In this document: in pieces, positions 44,351 to 59,074 of the stretch
Layout: the number at the start of each line of letters is the position of its first letter
Numbering within the stretch: the stretch's first letter is position 1
Assembly (NCBI GenBank): GCA_025093555.1
Contig: JAIWNF010000023.1
Location: 496,001-560,000 of the forward strand
Direction of reading: 5' to 3'
Origin: Circinella umbellata
Taxonomy: Eukaryota > Mucoromycota > Mucoromycetes > Mucorales > Lichtheimiaceae
Length of the DNA stretch: 64,000 bases
Made by a program: the position numbers and the translations under genes
Notes under the pieces: model-generated
What the model was told of the DNA's origin: nothing
Databases searched by the model: none
Seen by the model: the letters and a program-made list of their open reading frames with translations, nothing else

Positions 44351-45087
44351 GGTGAAATATTTGTTGGTATAGGGGTTGATATAAAATGTGGTAAGAATAA
44401 TAGATAACGGGATAAGTCTTGTGTGAATATTTCAAGTCATTATTACGTATATGAAAAATAAGACGATCGAAAGATAATAGCTCTTTATTACGAGTAAGCC
44501 TTTATATATATATGTTTTAAATGTGTATTTTCCTCTATTTGTAGACGATGTTAAATATTATGTTGAATTGTATGTTATAGAAATTTGAAGATTCTAACCT
44601 ATGACTATTAACTTTAATTTTCATCCAAAAGAATACACTATTGCTACTATTTATCATGACCATTCATAGTAATTCATATGACTTGATAAATTATGTAATT
44701 GTGGGGATGCAAGAGATCGTAAAATAGAAGGTTAGAGAAAGATCTGTCATTGCTATGTATTATCACGTGGCGGTAAGCACTGACGCTTGGGGGGGAGAAA
44801 ATTATATCTGCTTTTGGGTTTTTTACTTGGCTGTTTGAAAAGTACGTTACGGAACTTGACAGCTATTTTTTACGTCTTTTTTTCCATTATACATTTTACC
44901 ATTAGATTTGTAGTAACAAAATTTACTTATTTTACATGTTTTTTGAAACAACATATGTTCCTTCACCGCAACTTTCTGCGACTAGTACTCTGGAAGAAGA
45001 ACACGGTAAAGTGACATTTAGCTTTCTTTTTATTATTATTTTTTTCAATAATAATGTCCAAAAAAAAAAGAATTAAGACTCTTTCAC
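44351..45087. other. Intergenic region
   Basis: AT-rich. A hydrophobic frame at 44787-45014 is judged chance. It includes the promoter of the DDHD phospholipase gene. No further element seen. Confidence 0.5.
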
Positions 45088-48000
45088 ATGTACATTTTAA
45101 TTAATAATAAAAATGAAATTATGATAGATGACATTACTCCAGTTCCTTTATCGCCTTCGCTTGGTACAGTACCAGTAGATGACACTTACTGTAGTGACGA
45201 AGCGTTATCGGAAAGTCCAGTGGATCATCTTATATTCGTTATTCATGCAAGTAAAAACCCTGATTTTTTTTTCATTTTCTTTTTGTTGCTATCCTCACAT
45301 TATAAATCAACATAACACGTAATAATAATTGATTACTATTTTAATATAATCTCTTTTCTTTTTTTAATTACTATTGTATGCTGGTTCATTATTATTATTG
45401 TTATACAGGGTATTGGTCAAGTAAGTTGGAGTTAATTATAACTAAAATAAGTTGAGGGGGGTGCGGTGATGGGGCATAAAGCGTATATATATCGATAATG
45501 AATATGTTTCGGTGTTATTTTTCATATCCCGTTGACCACATGTGATTATTATAGCAAACAGAACAATATGGACATTTTTATGAACACAGTTAGTATTACT
45601 ATTTCTCATTACTCGATTATATAATCAAAAAATATCTCTTATCTTTATTAAATCCTAATTATCTATTATATTATAGTAAATAACTTACAAGAAACAACGC
45701 GGCAAGTATTACAAGCCAAAGTACCTGATCATGCAGTTCGTATCGAGTTAATACCTATCGAATGGCATCGACATATCCATGAACAAACCGATCCAACAAT
45801 GAGTCGCATCACATTAAAATCCATTCCTACCATTCGACTAATTGAAAATGAATATTTGGCGGATATTTTATTTTATTTTTCAAAGGAACGAGGTCAAAGT
45901 ATTGTAGATAATGTCACTAATTTGTTTAATGTATCTTATCATAACTTTCTGGAAACCCATCCCGATTTTAATGGAAAAATTGTCATTATTGGCTATTCGT
46001 GAGTTTATATTAATTATATATATATATATGATATTAGATAGATAGATTGGCTGATATTTGAATAATATATATTATGCATAGACTCGGTGGTATCATTACT
46101 TATGATATTTTATCGCATCAACGACAACCCGAGACACCTGAAGAAGAATCAGAATATCGTAAAATAGATGTCAAATATTCCAAATTAGATTTTAAACCGG
46201 ACTATTTTTTCGGGTTCGGGTCTCCACTTGCAGCTATGTTAACCATTCGAAACCAAACACCTCAGCTGTATCACCCTGATCATGATATCGTTTTTGAAAA
46301 TGTGTTTCATCCTTTCGATCCTTTGGTAATAATAATAATATAATATTAGCATAATGCATAATTTAATAGCACGGGCATGTTTTAGCTCGTATCATTTCGA
46401 ATATGGACTAACTAGTTTATTATCATCCACTTACAACATATAGGCATATCGTTTTGAGCCTCTCCTCAATGATTATTATACAGAACAGCCGGCTGTTTTA
46501 GTAAAACGATCCATTCCACTAGGTCCATCTTTCTCATTTCCATCTTTACCTTCTATTCCGGGTGCTGGGATCTTTTCTTTCTTTTCTTGGAAAGCGTCAA
46601 CATCACAGCAACAGCAACAACATATACCATCCACAGTCAATGATATATCATCAACAGAGGAGGATATTAATACTATGGAAACTGCTTCTGCGATGCCTGC
46701 AAAAATGGCGGAGGATATACAGCATGAACAGAACCATCAAACTGCGGAATCAATTGTAGCAAATGCAAGAAATCAGCTAGATAATGAACAACAACAACAA
46801 CAACAACAACAACAACTAAAAAGAGGACGAAGTGAAGATAATAATAAAAAATTTAGATCACCCATCAATGCATTTTTTCAATACTTTTCATCACCATCAG
46901 CATCCACGAAAAGTGAAAATAAAAAGAAAAAGCAGCCACAAGATGAACATGTAGAAGAAGGTCAGGAAAATGATGAAGGACAGAAACAACGTAGTAATGC
47001 CGGTAAAGAGCGTGTGCCTGGAATCATTACTTGGGACCCACTACAAGAAGATATCAAGGATCAAGTACTTGGATTACGAGATAGTCATTCGGAGCCAAGA
47101 TTAGTGAAAGATGCACAGCAAAAACAAAAGAGACAATTAAAACCTCCCGTTATGCGTTCTAGATCTCAATCATTCGGATCGAACCAAGATTTTCTCAAAG
47201 TCAACGACAGAAATTCAACACTCTATCGATCAACAACGGGTACGACGACAGCAACAAAAAAAAGTAAAAGAATAAATGAGGATGATAAAGTCAAGAAACA
47301 ACGACATCTAGTCGAAGTTTTGGGTATCGATGGTGTTCGAATGGAATCTTTCGAACGAGCTCGAATAAACTTTTCATTTGATAGCAATGAGAACAGCAAT
47401 AATAAAGATGAGCAAATCAACAAGCGGAATAACAAAAAACAAAAGCAGCAGCAGCAGCCACAAACGATCGACAATCAGAATGAGCAAGAGCAAACAAACA
47501 AGACGACTGATGACAATATGGTATATACTACAGCGCCGCCAAAAAAGGAACGAGATAATAAAAGCAGTAATGATTTGTGGTCCGATTTAAATCAAGAACT
47601 AAGTGAACCAGGCCCTGCAGTAACTGAACCAGGACAGTCAAAAGAGCAAGTGGTTATGGATGCCACGCAGCCCAAAGGCAACAACAATGATGGAAGTGAC
47701 AATCATAGTAGTAATACTCCTAATAATGTCGGTGAGAATGTCGGCAAAGAGGAAGAAAAGAAAAAGGAAGGGGGAGAAGAAGCAGAAGACGTCAAGCAAC
47801 AAGCCAAACTCCCTAGAGGCAGACGCATTGATCATGTGCTACAACCAGAAAGTTTTATGAGTATGATTGCAAATGAATACTTGGTGGGTCTACGAGCTCA
47901 TTTTTCTTACTGGACAAACAAGGATCTTTTATGGCATATAGTCTGTCGTTTGGAGAATTTGGATGAAAAAACTTCCATACCAAATCAACCAAAAACAACC

Positions 48001-48153
48001 ACTACTTCTACACCGACTTCGACATCATCATTGTCATCATCATCAACTTCATCCTTGACTGATAATAATTATAGTAATACTAATAATAGTAGCACCACCA
48101 ATAATACTATAAATAATGATGATGTTAATACTAGTACCATAAAAGAAAGATAA
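45088..48153 (+). CDS. DDHD-domain phospholipase A1-like protein
   Basis: Six exons (45088-45246, 45409-45420, 45555-45588, 45677-45998, 46082-46325, 46444-48153) join in phase to 826 residues. HLIFVIH|GIGQ near residues 45-57 is the family start. The lipase nucleophile elbow GYSLGG is at about 174-179. The DDHD domain begins with DYFFGFGSPLA and NVFHPFDPLAYRFEPL, and its last part (RIDHVLQPESF...YLVGLRAHFSYW..KDLL) lies near 715-760. Between these, about 430 residues of Gln/Asn/Lys/Glu-rich sequence are inserted. The enzyme would hydrolyse phosphatidic acid and related phospholipids at ER/Golgi membranes. The first intron uses a GC donor (GCAAGT) and exon 2 is 12 nt; both are needed to give the conserved VxHGIGQ. 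A second ATG at 45121 is possible. Confidence 0.88.
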
Positions 48154-48744
48154 TAATAATATATTATTATTGAAATCTTGACATGCATACCCCTATGATT
48201 TCCTTCCAACGATCGCTTTTCTTCTCATTCTTACATTTCTAAACCCCCCGTCCCAAACTATATATTCTGAACAATGATACACATATACGCCTCCATTCGT
48301 ACATACACTCGTACATTCACACACCACAATTGACCATATATATATTACATTAGTGTTATGGTACATATTTTTATTTTATATATTACACTTTTGCTTGCAT
48401 GAACATCACCCATAATTTTGATAATAGTATATTATATAGATGATTGACTTTTTACTACTATTAAATTTTATATCTGTACGTAATAAAAAAAAAGTTTAAA
48501 AAAGCCTAGTAGCTCTGTTTTATTTTGCATGTTATAAAAAACTATACTAAATTGATAAAAACAAGAAGAAATTGAACTCACATAGAAAAAAAAGAAATGA
48601 AATATGACAATAAAAAAGAATAGAAAAAAGGTGATAAATATATTATGTATGGCAAAATGTTATAACAAAAAAGAAAGAGTAGAAAAGGGCCAGCCTTTCC
48701 TTTTTTGACAGTAAAGTTTTTTGTTTTTTGTTTTTTTAAATTAA
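48154..48744. other. Convergent intergenic region
   Basis: 3' flanks of the DDHD gene and the Zn2Cys6 gene. AT-rich. Nothing else recognised. Confidence 0.6.
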
Positions 48745-50014
48745 TTACAAACGTGGGTGGCCAAGCCAAGGGTCTCCCTCCTGAGGATAGTTGAACATCA
48801 GAGGGTCTTCATTCATGACAATGTTCATAAGACCATAAGGTGATGAATCAATTATTATTTCGTTATTACTATCATTATTACCTGATATATGAAATGATTG
48901 TAAAGGTGTTGTAGAAGAAGGGGACGCAGAAGAGGATGAATGGACGGTCGATGTAGATGATGATTGATATAAAAGTGGATGTGGTGGTGTTGATTCTGTA
49001 TCAAAATAAAGCTCTGCTGTGGGAGATAACAATTCATTATTTGTTGATAAATGGGTTTGTAAATAAAGATGATGTTGCTGCACAGTGGTAGCTGCTGCTG
49101 CTGCTGCAGCTGAAAAATATTCACACTCTTCATTATTCATATCAGGAAACCAATATGGAGAATCGTTTACAACCCATGGAGAAAAAGGTGGGGGTTGTAC
49201 TTGAATAGTTGAAACGCAGGTAGTTGTAGTTGAAGCCATTTGCTGTCGCTGCTCATGCTGCTCATGCTGATCTTGTTGTTGCTTTTGTTGCTTGTGTCGC
49301 CTTTTATTCCTTTTCGTTGATGAAGTTGTTTTTGTTGTTTTTGTTGTTCTGTTTTTCGGATTAGTCTTATCAGTCCCACCATTTAAAGGCGAAATAGAGC
49401 CTCGATGCTGTTTATTTCGAGCTATATGCTGTTCACGTAAAAGTCGCTGACGAGCCAGGCTAGCGCGCGACGTTTGGACATGTTGGTCAATGGTTGTTAA
49501 TCGGCTGACCAATTCAGTATCATCGTTCCCTGCTTGCTGTTGATATTGCTGAAGTATATGCCATAAAGCTTCTTGCTCAGACTCAATCCCCCGGATTCGT
49601 TGTTCTAAATGAGAAAGATCATCGATAAACGGGTCAACATCGGCTGGCTGCGTATTACGAGATCTTCTTCTAGTCGGATACGCACACATTTTATCGTTCA
49701 CTGCACAACGATCACAATTTGGGCGGCGACCATCGCAGCGAACCTGGAATTGGACAATCAAATAATTACAGAGTAAAAAAAAATAGTAGGTTAAAGTTAT
49801 GTATGTTATTTGTGCTAAAAGACATAGTACGTAAACAAAAAAAAATTACCTTTTTCAAATGACATCGAACACAAGCAGTGGATGTTCTTGGTCTTTTAGT
49901 TGCATCTATTTTTGACGACGCTGTTGATGACGATGCTGTTGTTAGAGGCGGCGGTAGTTGGCAATTATGTTTGTTATCGCTGTCCTGATGATGTGGTGAG
50001 TGATTAACAGTCAT
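48745..50014 (-). CDS. Zn2Cys6 (Gal4-type) transcription factor
   Basis: Two exons (50014-49850 and 49743-48745) join in phase to 387 residues. The binuclear cluster C48-x2-C51-x6-C58-x6-C65-x2-C68-x6-C75 is split by the intron after HLKK, and joining restores it exactly. A basic linker (PTRRRSRN) is followed by a short coiled-coil (LSHLEQRIRGIESEQEALWHILQQY), the usual dimerisation helix. The rest is Gln/Ser/Thr-rich, with an acidic/aromatic C-terminus that could be an activation domain. There is no fungal middle-homology region. It would bind CGG-type half sites. Target genes unknown. Confidence 0.9.
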
Positions 50015-53000
50015 TATGTTGACATAAAAACGTTTTTGATATATTAAAAAAAAATAAACAAAAAAACAACAGGAGAATGAGAGATTGAAAGTTGACAGGA
50101 GTGAGAAAAAAAAATAAAAAATAAGAAAGAAAAGAAGGGAAAATGGTGTTTATATATAATTGTGACAATGTATAAGAATAGTAACGTGAAGTGAACGCAT
50201 GGGACATTTATTGTAAATTATTCTATTCAATATCTACTGTGCATAATAAATTGCTTGATCTTTTTATATAAATGTGCTAGGTGTATTATTTTTTGCACCT
50301 TTAAAAATCACTATAATGTATAAATTCTTGTAAAGAATATAAAGTTGATGTTATTATCAAATAAACGTTTAGTTATTTAATAGTGAATAATATCAAAACT
50401 ATTTACAAGTTGCTTTTTATTTATTTTCTCATTTTTGTATTTTCTCTCTCTCTTTCTCTTCCGGCGCCTGCTTTCTTGGTTTGCGTGTATATTCATCATT
50501 ATCTATTTGTCGCCTTTGTATTTAATTTTTCTAAAGATGGTTCCTATCTTTATGACCAAATGGAAGAGAAACATAAAGTATTTTACTTCTGTACCCATGG
50601 GAACGAACTGAATGTGTGTTCCTTGCATCTACGTATTATAAGAAAACTAAAACTCAAGTCGATTTATAGTGTAGGTGAATGGATCTATGTTTCTGGTTTG
50701 AAACTAAATAAATAGTAATGGACTACGAATAAATAATAAACCAGTTATTCAAAAAAAAAAAAAACAGCACAAAAAGTTCTATAGAGAAAATCCTACAAAA
50801 TTATGCAAAAAGATCAAAAACTTTTTACTATACGTACGGACTTGGTCTTAAAAGGTGACATCTCATGCAAGATGGAAACACGAGACGCCTAGCTCGAAGC
50901 AGGACAGAACCTATAATACAGTAAGTTGAAAATATTTTATATAAATATAGAATTATATATATATGGAAAATACACTATCATTTAATTACTACTTTCTACT
51001 AGTAAATTTTCCCTGATGTTTGCTGCAGCTCCACTAAACTCTCTATTTATATGTATAAGATATCATTATTTTTCACTGAATACACGACAAAGTAATAAAA
51101 GGGATGTAATAAAGAAAAGTGTTAAATACATATCTGTCTTTATCGAAATCTATAGCAATAGCCAATAGCAGTAAAAGTATATATTTCTTTTTTATCATTC
51201 ATGTAAAGATGATCATCTCTCATATGTTATTTAATAATATCATAGCGCGAACAAAACAGAGTTAATGATAATATAGTGAAATCATGATACGTAGTATTGT
51301 TCATAGTGTATATGTACTCAGTTAAAAAATGAAAAAGATCAATTATAGTACTACTTATTCTTTCCTTTTTGTGCATTCCAGGCTCTACCAGTGTTTATTG
51401 CTGACTAAAAAATCTCGTCTCCGTTGTGTATCATTGTTATTGTTTTGTATAAAGATGTAATGTAAATCTGAAACAATAGTAATAAACAATAGGCTATTAA
51501 TAATATTATCACTGTAATAATAGTAATATGATAATGTACTTTTTTGTTGTATTACTTTTTCTACTATTGTTACTATGCTATATGATAATGTTAGGCTGTA
51601 TACATTTTGAACCCTTTTTTATTCCTTCCCTTAAAATTATTATATAAAAATCGTACATGAATATAAGTCCATCTGCCAATTTCTTTTTGCTCGTCATAAT
51701 AGAGCATAATAATAAACCTCGGAATTATAAACGGTATGATATAAAAATAAAATCTCCAGTTTCTATATGCACCATGTTCGAGCTAATCACAAAAAAAGGC
51801 AATATCATACATACGTACATCGTGACACCTAGATTCTAATATAAAAACCTCCATGTTTTATATTTTCCTTCCCACATAAAATTATAATAGAAAATTTACA
51901 TTCTATTTGCTTCTGACCCTTTCTACGTATTAACATTATTATGCATTTTACTACTATTTACTGGCTACACTCATGTAATGACAAAGAATGAGAATGCTAA
52001 AAAGAAAATTTATGCAAAAAAAAAAAAAAATTACTAACATTACTACTGAATAATATTCAGATAATTATTTGTCTCTAAACTCTTTTAAATATAGTAAACT
52101 TTTTTTTTATCGACTACATATAATAAAGACAGATTTTTGTAGCAAACAATAATAAGATTAATCGATATAATCATATTGTGGAATAATTTTGTTTTATCGT
52201 TCCAAGGCTGATGATACCTAATAGCATTACTAGTAGTACAAATGCTATAACAGATAAAAATGTTTTAAAAATATCAAACCGAGCATATCGCAATAATTTG
52301 GGTTTAGTAGTATTGGTGTTAAGGTTGCGTCACTGCTTGTCGATTACATCTCCAGAAATAAAATTCTTACTATTTGCGAAGAACAATGGCGTCATCACAC
52401 TATGCTGGTATCGTCGGCTACTATCATAATAATTTTATATAACACACTTCAGAAGGAGGTCAAAAATAAAACACAATTATATTTTTAAATCCCTAATATC
52501 CTAATGAAATTGGCCAAGTTCGACTTTATTTTTAACCTCTTTGTAAGTACAAGGTTAGAGGTGAGATGATCTAAAGTCTCTTTTTAATTACAGCCATGAT
52601 GATGCCCTTCTTCAACTTCTTACAGTTTGATACGTATCAAGAATTTCAACTATGATAATATAATGTTGAAGTGTAAAAAGCAAGTTTAAATAGTTAAATA
52701 CCTAGGTCTTGTATTTTTGGTCTTCGTAAAAAACTTTATTCCTCACAGTCGAAGGCATAGATGTTTGTAAAATGATTTAATATAGAAAAACAATCTGATA
52801 ACTGCGACACATATGCTAATAGGAATAGCTGATCGTATGGAAATCACAGATATAGTTCAGATAAATCTGAACCCTACGTGAATCAACTCAACCCTCATCT
52901 TCGCTAAGTTCTCTAAATTCACTGTGTGTTATCTTATCTTAGTTGAAAGTTAAAGACGATCTTTTTTATGAATATCTTATATGTTATATATAATGCAAAA

Positions 53001-53127
53001 TCTTTGATTTAAGCATTTTGATTTTTTTTTTTTTTTTTGCTTTTGACTAAAAAATAAAATAAAAATGATTTATTTCTTCAATTTACATAAATGGGAGATA
53101 GAGTATGGTGGTGGCGGAGGGGGGGGG
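50015..53127. other. 3.1-kb gene-poor region
   Basis: AT-rich. Two plus-strand frames (50383-50715, beginning at a non-ATG codon, and 52211-52429) have no recognised domain and are not called. T-run of 16 near 53023. No RNA gene or element found. Confidence 0.5.
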
Positions 53128-56100
53128 TTATGAAAGTAAGAAGCTATTTTTCCCTTCCGTCATAGAAGTAAACAATCGAACTTGCATCTTATCTTTGCTA
53201 GAATAATCTGGCATCTTGAGATAATTTGCACATGTCATGACCGACGGTAAATAATCATCTGGTTTAAGTGGTGATTCTGATGTTTTACATACAACTGTAA
53301 ATACAGGACGCATAGCTTTCCATCCACCAATAGGTAATCTTGGACTACCTGTTGTAAATTGTAAGAATTCACGCCGTTCTTTATCATTCATTTCCGATAA
53401 AATACTCAATAAGTTCTTGAATGATGGGCTATCCATTGTAAATCCATGATCTGCTTTAATAGCATCAGCCAATGCTAATATAGTATAAAACATCGATTAG
53501 TAACTAGTTATTATTTTACTCAATAAACTGTTTTAGAATAGGTAATAATAATATAATTAAACTTACTTGCATAAGACCAATCTTCGGTTGATGAACCAAA
53601 GAGTGAAACTAATTCTTCATAAGTTAATACTTTAAGATCATCAATGGCAAAGAGTTGATTGAAACCTTGGCGGAATGCTTCAAATTGGTTGGAAACACCA
53701 GATCCAGCAATCATATCTTCTAGCAGCTCGATGAATTCTTCTACGTTTTGGATTGTTACTGGAATTTCAGCACCATCAGGCTATATATATATAACAGTAG
53801 AACATTAGTAAAAAATAGAATGAAAATTAAAAATAGAGATATGTATGTGTTTATAATAATAATGTTCATCATTACCTTTAGTTCGATGTCCGGATTCCCT
53901 GGAAGTGTGAAATCAAGGCACAGGTCATCGATTTGACAATCTTGTACTTTAATATTAGTTACAGCTTTTTTCTTTTGTTCAGCAGACTAATAAGAGCAAA
54001 AAAATAAAATAAATAGAAGTGTGAGTCTGGATTGTTATTCTTATATATATTATATTGTAGTTACCAGAAAACTTTTACTACTACTTACCAACGAAGTATC
54101 GGCATAAATTGAACGCTTACGTTCGACGAATGCTTCAAGGTTCTCAAGTGATTTACCAAGGACAGGATCAATTTCCTAAATAAAACATAAAATATACTCT
54201 CAGTATCTTGACAGGTGTTAAATAAAAGCTCTATGTACATATATGTATTAAAATAAAAAGCTTACAGCAATTAAAGCTTTAGTAGGTGTTTCTTTCCCTA
54301 ATGCGATCTTAAAAAATGCTTCACTGAATGGGAAATCGATAATACGGAAATCAAGCATAGCCTTGGCAATAAACTGGCCCAATGTCTTAAATAGATTTAT
54401 CACTTTAGTACTACTTGATTCACTCAATTTACCCAACGGCTTGGGGAATAGTCCTTGTTTTGTCACCACATAATCGCCTTCCTTTTCATCATCATCTCGC
54501 CACATATTCAAAGACTTTTTGCAAAATTCACGTGATGTGGCTGCATAAAATTCAAGTGTAGGACCCAGACCAGTACCCTCTTCGCCTGTGTATTCAATTT
54601 CCAATACAGATTGAGCACTACCAAACAAATCCAAAATTTTGATAGCTGATTCCAGCATTTGTGATCGTACAATGCGTACTTTTTGTCGTTCCATACGTCC
54701 CAATACAGGTTGTTGTTGTTGATTATGAGGATCATCTCGCTGTCCATTATTACGCATTTGAAGACTTTGCCAGCGAGCAATCAAACGTGAATAGCCAAAG
54801 GAAGTGCATTGAATAAACAAATAGCGTGTTTCAAATGGGAATAAGTAAGGTGTTTTTTGCATTAACCAATAAGTCCAAGTAGGGAGACATGAACTTGCAA
54901 CAATCAGTGGTTCTTCGAGTTGTCGATTCATTTTCGCTGTTAACTTTCGATTGACAAAATCATGTGCTGGAATGGCGGAAACTTTAGATTCGTCAACAAC
55001 TGTTCTTGCCAAGGATGCAACTGTTTGAAGTAAATCCAATGCATGTGTACATACAGCATCATCTGCCAAATTAGAAGGTCGTTCGGTGTTTTGTAATTGC
55101 TGCCTTATAAATTTATCATTACTACTGTTATTATCACTTTCTTGTTGTTGCTCTTGGTCTTTTGGCACCCATACTCGTTCAAATGTAACAGGATAGGACA
55201 TGATCCAGATATTACGAATAGCAGATGATGTGACTGAAGACGATGATGGTGATGACCGACTGCCACTGGTATTATTATTGTTGGTATTTTTGGTGCTATC
55301 GTTTACTTCGTGCTGATGTACAGCTCCATAAACAGTATAATCATTTGCAACCACAGTGTCGTTGAGATAGAAACGGATAACCCATTTACCATCTGCTTCG
55401 GGAGTAGAGGAAGAAGATTCTTTGGGTTCGTCTGTTTCCATTAAATTCTCCACTTCAGCTCCTTCAGCCTGCTACAGAAAATAAGAAAATAAAAACATGA
55501 GATTTATTTTTCTCTGCAATACTTAAAAAAACAATGTCATCATTGTTACTAATGATATTGCTTTTTTCCTTTACCTGTTCAGCCACGGTATCATCTTGAT
55601 CTTCCTGATCACCAGCCATATTTTCAGATAATGAGTGTTCGTTATCATTTGTTTGCACAGAACTTGTTTCAGCTGCACTTGAAGATTCACCTGTATTTGT
55701 GGAGGACGGTGAAGACGAAGCTGCTGTTGTTGATTTCTTGTTTACTGATCGTTTAGAAGATTTCTTCTTTGCAGAAAGAGTGGCCGCTGCAATTCTAGTT
55801 AATAGATATTCTTCTAACACCTTAAATGTAGCCACTGCATGTGTAGAAACCATCAAGTGTTGATATTCCTTCGGGATATCCTGTCCTCGCCCTGTCAAGC
55901 GTAATCGAAGTTGTTTGGCGAGCATACTTGTTGGATTACGGAAATTATCACCTAGTGGAGATGATTCTAGAGGAGTGACGACTTCGAAAGGTTCAAACCG
56001 ACTGACAATTTCTTGTAACCGCATCACTAGTACACGGATTGGATTGATGCTATTACCAGTATCGGCAGTAAATTCTTGATCACCTTTTTGTAGCAATAAA

Positions 56101-59041
56101 TCACTAAAAGCCTTTTGTCGATCTTTTAATTCACCTACAAACTTGTATACATCTTCCTTTCGTTCCTTAGTCAAATAAGCTAAAAGCACCTCCAATAATC
56201 CAGAGCTCATCAATTCGAAACTACTGACACCCATAGTAGAGCTTTGTAAATACTCAATAAGACGTTTCAATGCTTGTTCTGCACATGGATCCTTGGTGGA
56301 GCCATTCAACTCTTGAGCAAACTTCTGAATTTCTTCTAGGGCTCGACCTGGTTTCTGAAGATCTTCTAAATCTTGTATTTGAAATTCCCGTAATAAGTTT
56401 TGAGCAAGACGAATGACGTATCGACGAGTGGATCCACGACCAATTCCTTTTTCGGCTTCTGAAGAATATCTTGAAGAAGCTTGACTGGATCCAAATCGAC
56501 TACGAAGCAATGCATGGAATTCGCTACGGTCCAAAATATGTCTTCGTGGTACTCGATCTTTATCACCCCTTTCCCCAGTTGTAGTACCACTACCAGTATC
56601 TTGTTCTTGATCCTTTTTGGGCTGTGTTGTTGAAGAATCAGCTGATGGTCCAGATGCTTTGTTCTTTTGCTGCTTTTGTTTTCCTTCATCTTGTTGTTTA
56701 TCACTACCCTCAGTCTGATCATCCTCCTGCTCCTCCTCCTCATCTTCATCATCGTTCCCACTATTCGTCTCATTTGCATGCTTTCTAATAGCTTCTTGCA
56801 TACTTCGTAAAATTTCTAATGGTGTCGCAGCTTCTGACATATCTTTCGATGGTTCACCTGAACTTTCTCCTGTCACCGATGTTGATTCTGAGCTTTTCTT
56901 TGTCTTTGTCGTAGCTGACGACTTATCCTTGGTATCATCCGTTTGAGATTCATCCGAATAAGATGTGTTAGCAAGTGTTTCGACTTCATGTTGTACACCT
57001 TCGCGCTCAAATAAAAATCGATATACATCAGGTAACTTTTTGAGTAACAATTCAACTTCAAATAATGCATCAATGACCAGAGTAGCATGTTCTTGTTGTG
57101 CAAGAATACCAGACAAGAAACTAGACAAAGGTATATCTCGTAGCACATGTTGGAGTGTCTCAGCATTGGAAAAATGTGTCATTTTGACAAATAAATGAGA
57201 CACAAGTTGTCGGATACGTAAATTGACAGTAGATGTGTAAATCTCTAGTAAAACAGGAAATAGTAATGTGTCGATACGTTTGAGTAATGTTGGATTATCC
57301 TTTTCCATGAACTCCACACGTGGATCTGTTGTTGTTGATTTGGAAGTTCTTTCCTTGAGAATCGGAAGTTCATCCGAGTTGTTGGCTGCAGCTGCAGATC
57401 TTGTGCGTGTTGATACCGGATCACTATTTCTAAATCGTTTGGAACTAAACATATCATCTAATAATAATGATAATAATAATAATAATTAAAATAAGGAGAC
57501 ATAAGAATATAAATAATGTGACAATTTAATATGTTTTTTTTATCGTTAAGCCCATCTTCTTCACCCCCCTTTTTTTATTATTAATTTTAATATATTTACC
57601 TCTCGGTAAGGATGGAAGTACATCAACAAAGATTCTCAGGATAGCATAAATCGAGTCACGCCACTTGTTATCCACAGATACATGCGTCAATACAGAAATG
57701 TTTTCTTCAGGTTTATTAGGAGCGCCCGTCAAAACTTGATATAAACTATCAACAACGTTCAACTTGAGTAATTCCAAACCAAGTTTCGGAGATCCTTTTG
57801 CTACCATACGAAAAGTACGGAGGATATCGGTGAAAGTGGATGGCCGTACTACATTGGTGTGTCCAGGAACGGGTATGAGCGCCATCATCTTCTCCAAAAG
57901 TTCGACGGATACAGCCTTCTCCAAATTTTCACTACTTCCACGATATGTTTCTGTCAATCGAACCCAGCATAAACAGGATAATTCAACAACAGTACGATCA
58001 GGATAAGAAACGGTATTTAAAAGAGTAGGTATGATTTCCATGACTTGAGAAAATGATTCATTATCCACACCGCGCATGCAATTAGCTGCTGTACGTAAGG
58101 CAGTTCGTTGAGAATGAATACTAAAGAAGTCAAAATACATGAGAGCCGCACCGAGACCTCCTTCATGCACAACTGCACGTGGGAGATGACTTGCTACTTT
58201 TTCCAATGCCTAAGGTAGCCAAACCAAAAAGTGAGTTCATTAAAATCTCATCTCGTGATGAATCTTCACAAAAAAAACAAAAAAACTTACACAAAGAGCT
58301 TGTTCTGCTAAATCGATATATTCAATAGATTTCAATTTTTGACAAAGAACGCCAATAGCCCCATGATAAACCACGCTTGTGACAGCTGTTGGTAAAGCAT
58401 CAAGTAAATTGGATATGCAACGACATGCAAGTAATGTCAATTCAGGATTGCCTCCTCCAAGACCTTCACTCATTGCTAAGGCAACCATCATATCGTCATC
58501 CATATCAACACCTCCCAATGTATCACCGGATTTCATGATACGGACGAGTTCTTTGACAAAACTATCACTTGCAAAATAACCAGCCAAATTATCTTCGCTA
58601 CTGACAGATAAGATTTCCGCCAATTCTTGAAGTGCCACCAATTGCATGGTTGGATCATCAGTTTTTAAACTTTGTAAAATAGATCGTAATCGACTACTCA
58701 TGTCTGACATCATGCCACCGAAAGCGCTTTGCATATGTAGTCCTAAATTACGTCTAACTCTATCAAGTTCTTCTTCTTCTTCATCATCATCATCATCATC
58801 TTCTTCTTCTTCTTCATCGTCTTCTTCATCCATATCTTCAAGCATTTCATCTCCGTCTCTTTCTTCTTCTTCTTCTTCTTCTTCGTCATCCTCCCCTTCA
58901 TAATGTGCTTCTTCATGATCCCAATCATCATTATGTTCAATTTCTTCTGGTGGATCATCATCAAATGTGACATGCTCTGTCTCGTGATCATTATCTTGTG
59001 CGTCATTATCATCGAAATATTCAAAATATGAAACGGGAGTG

Positions 59042-59074
<33 letters not shown>

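Noticed and set aside
44787..45014. 75-residue frame upstream of the DDHD gene, possible N-terminal exon
   Set aside because: Hydrophobic and Phe-rich, does not resemble DDHD N-termini, and the lipase has its own ATG at 45088.
50383..50715. 110-residue plus-strand frame
   Set aside because: Starts at a non-ATG codon and begins with low-complexity hydrophobic sequence; no domain recognised.
58646..58903. Poly-serine plus-strand frame
   Set aside because: Antisense shadow of the Glu/Asp run in the TRIP12-type gene.
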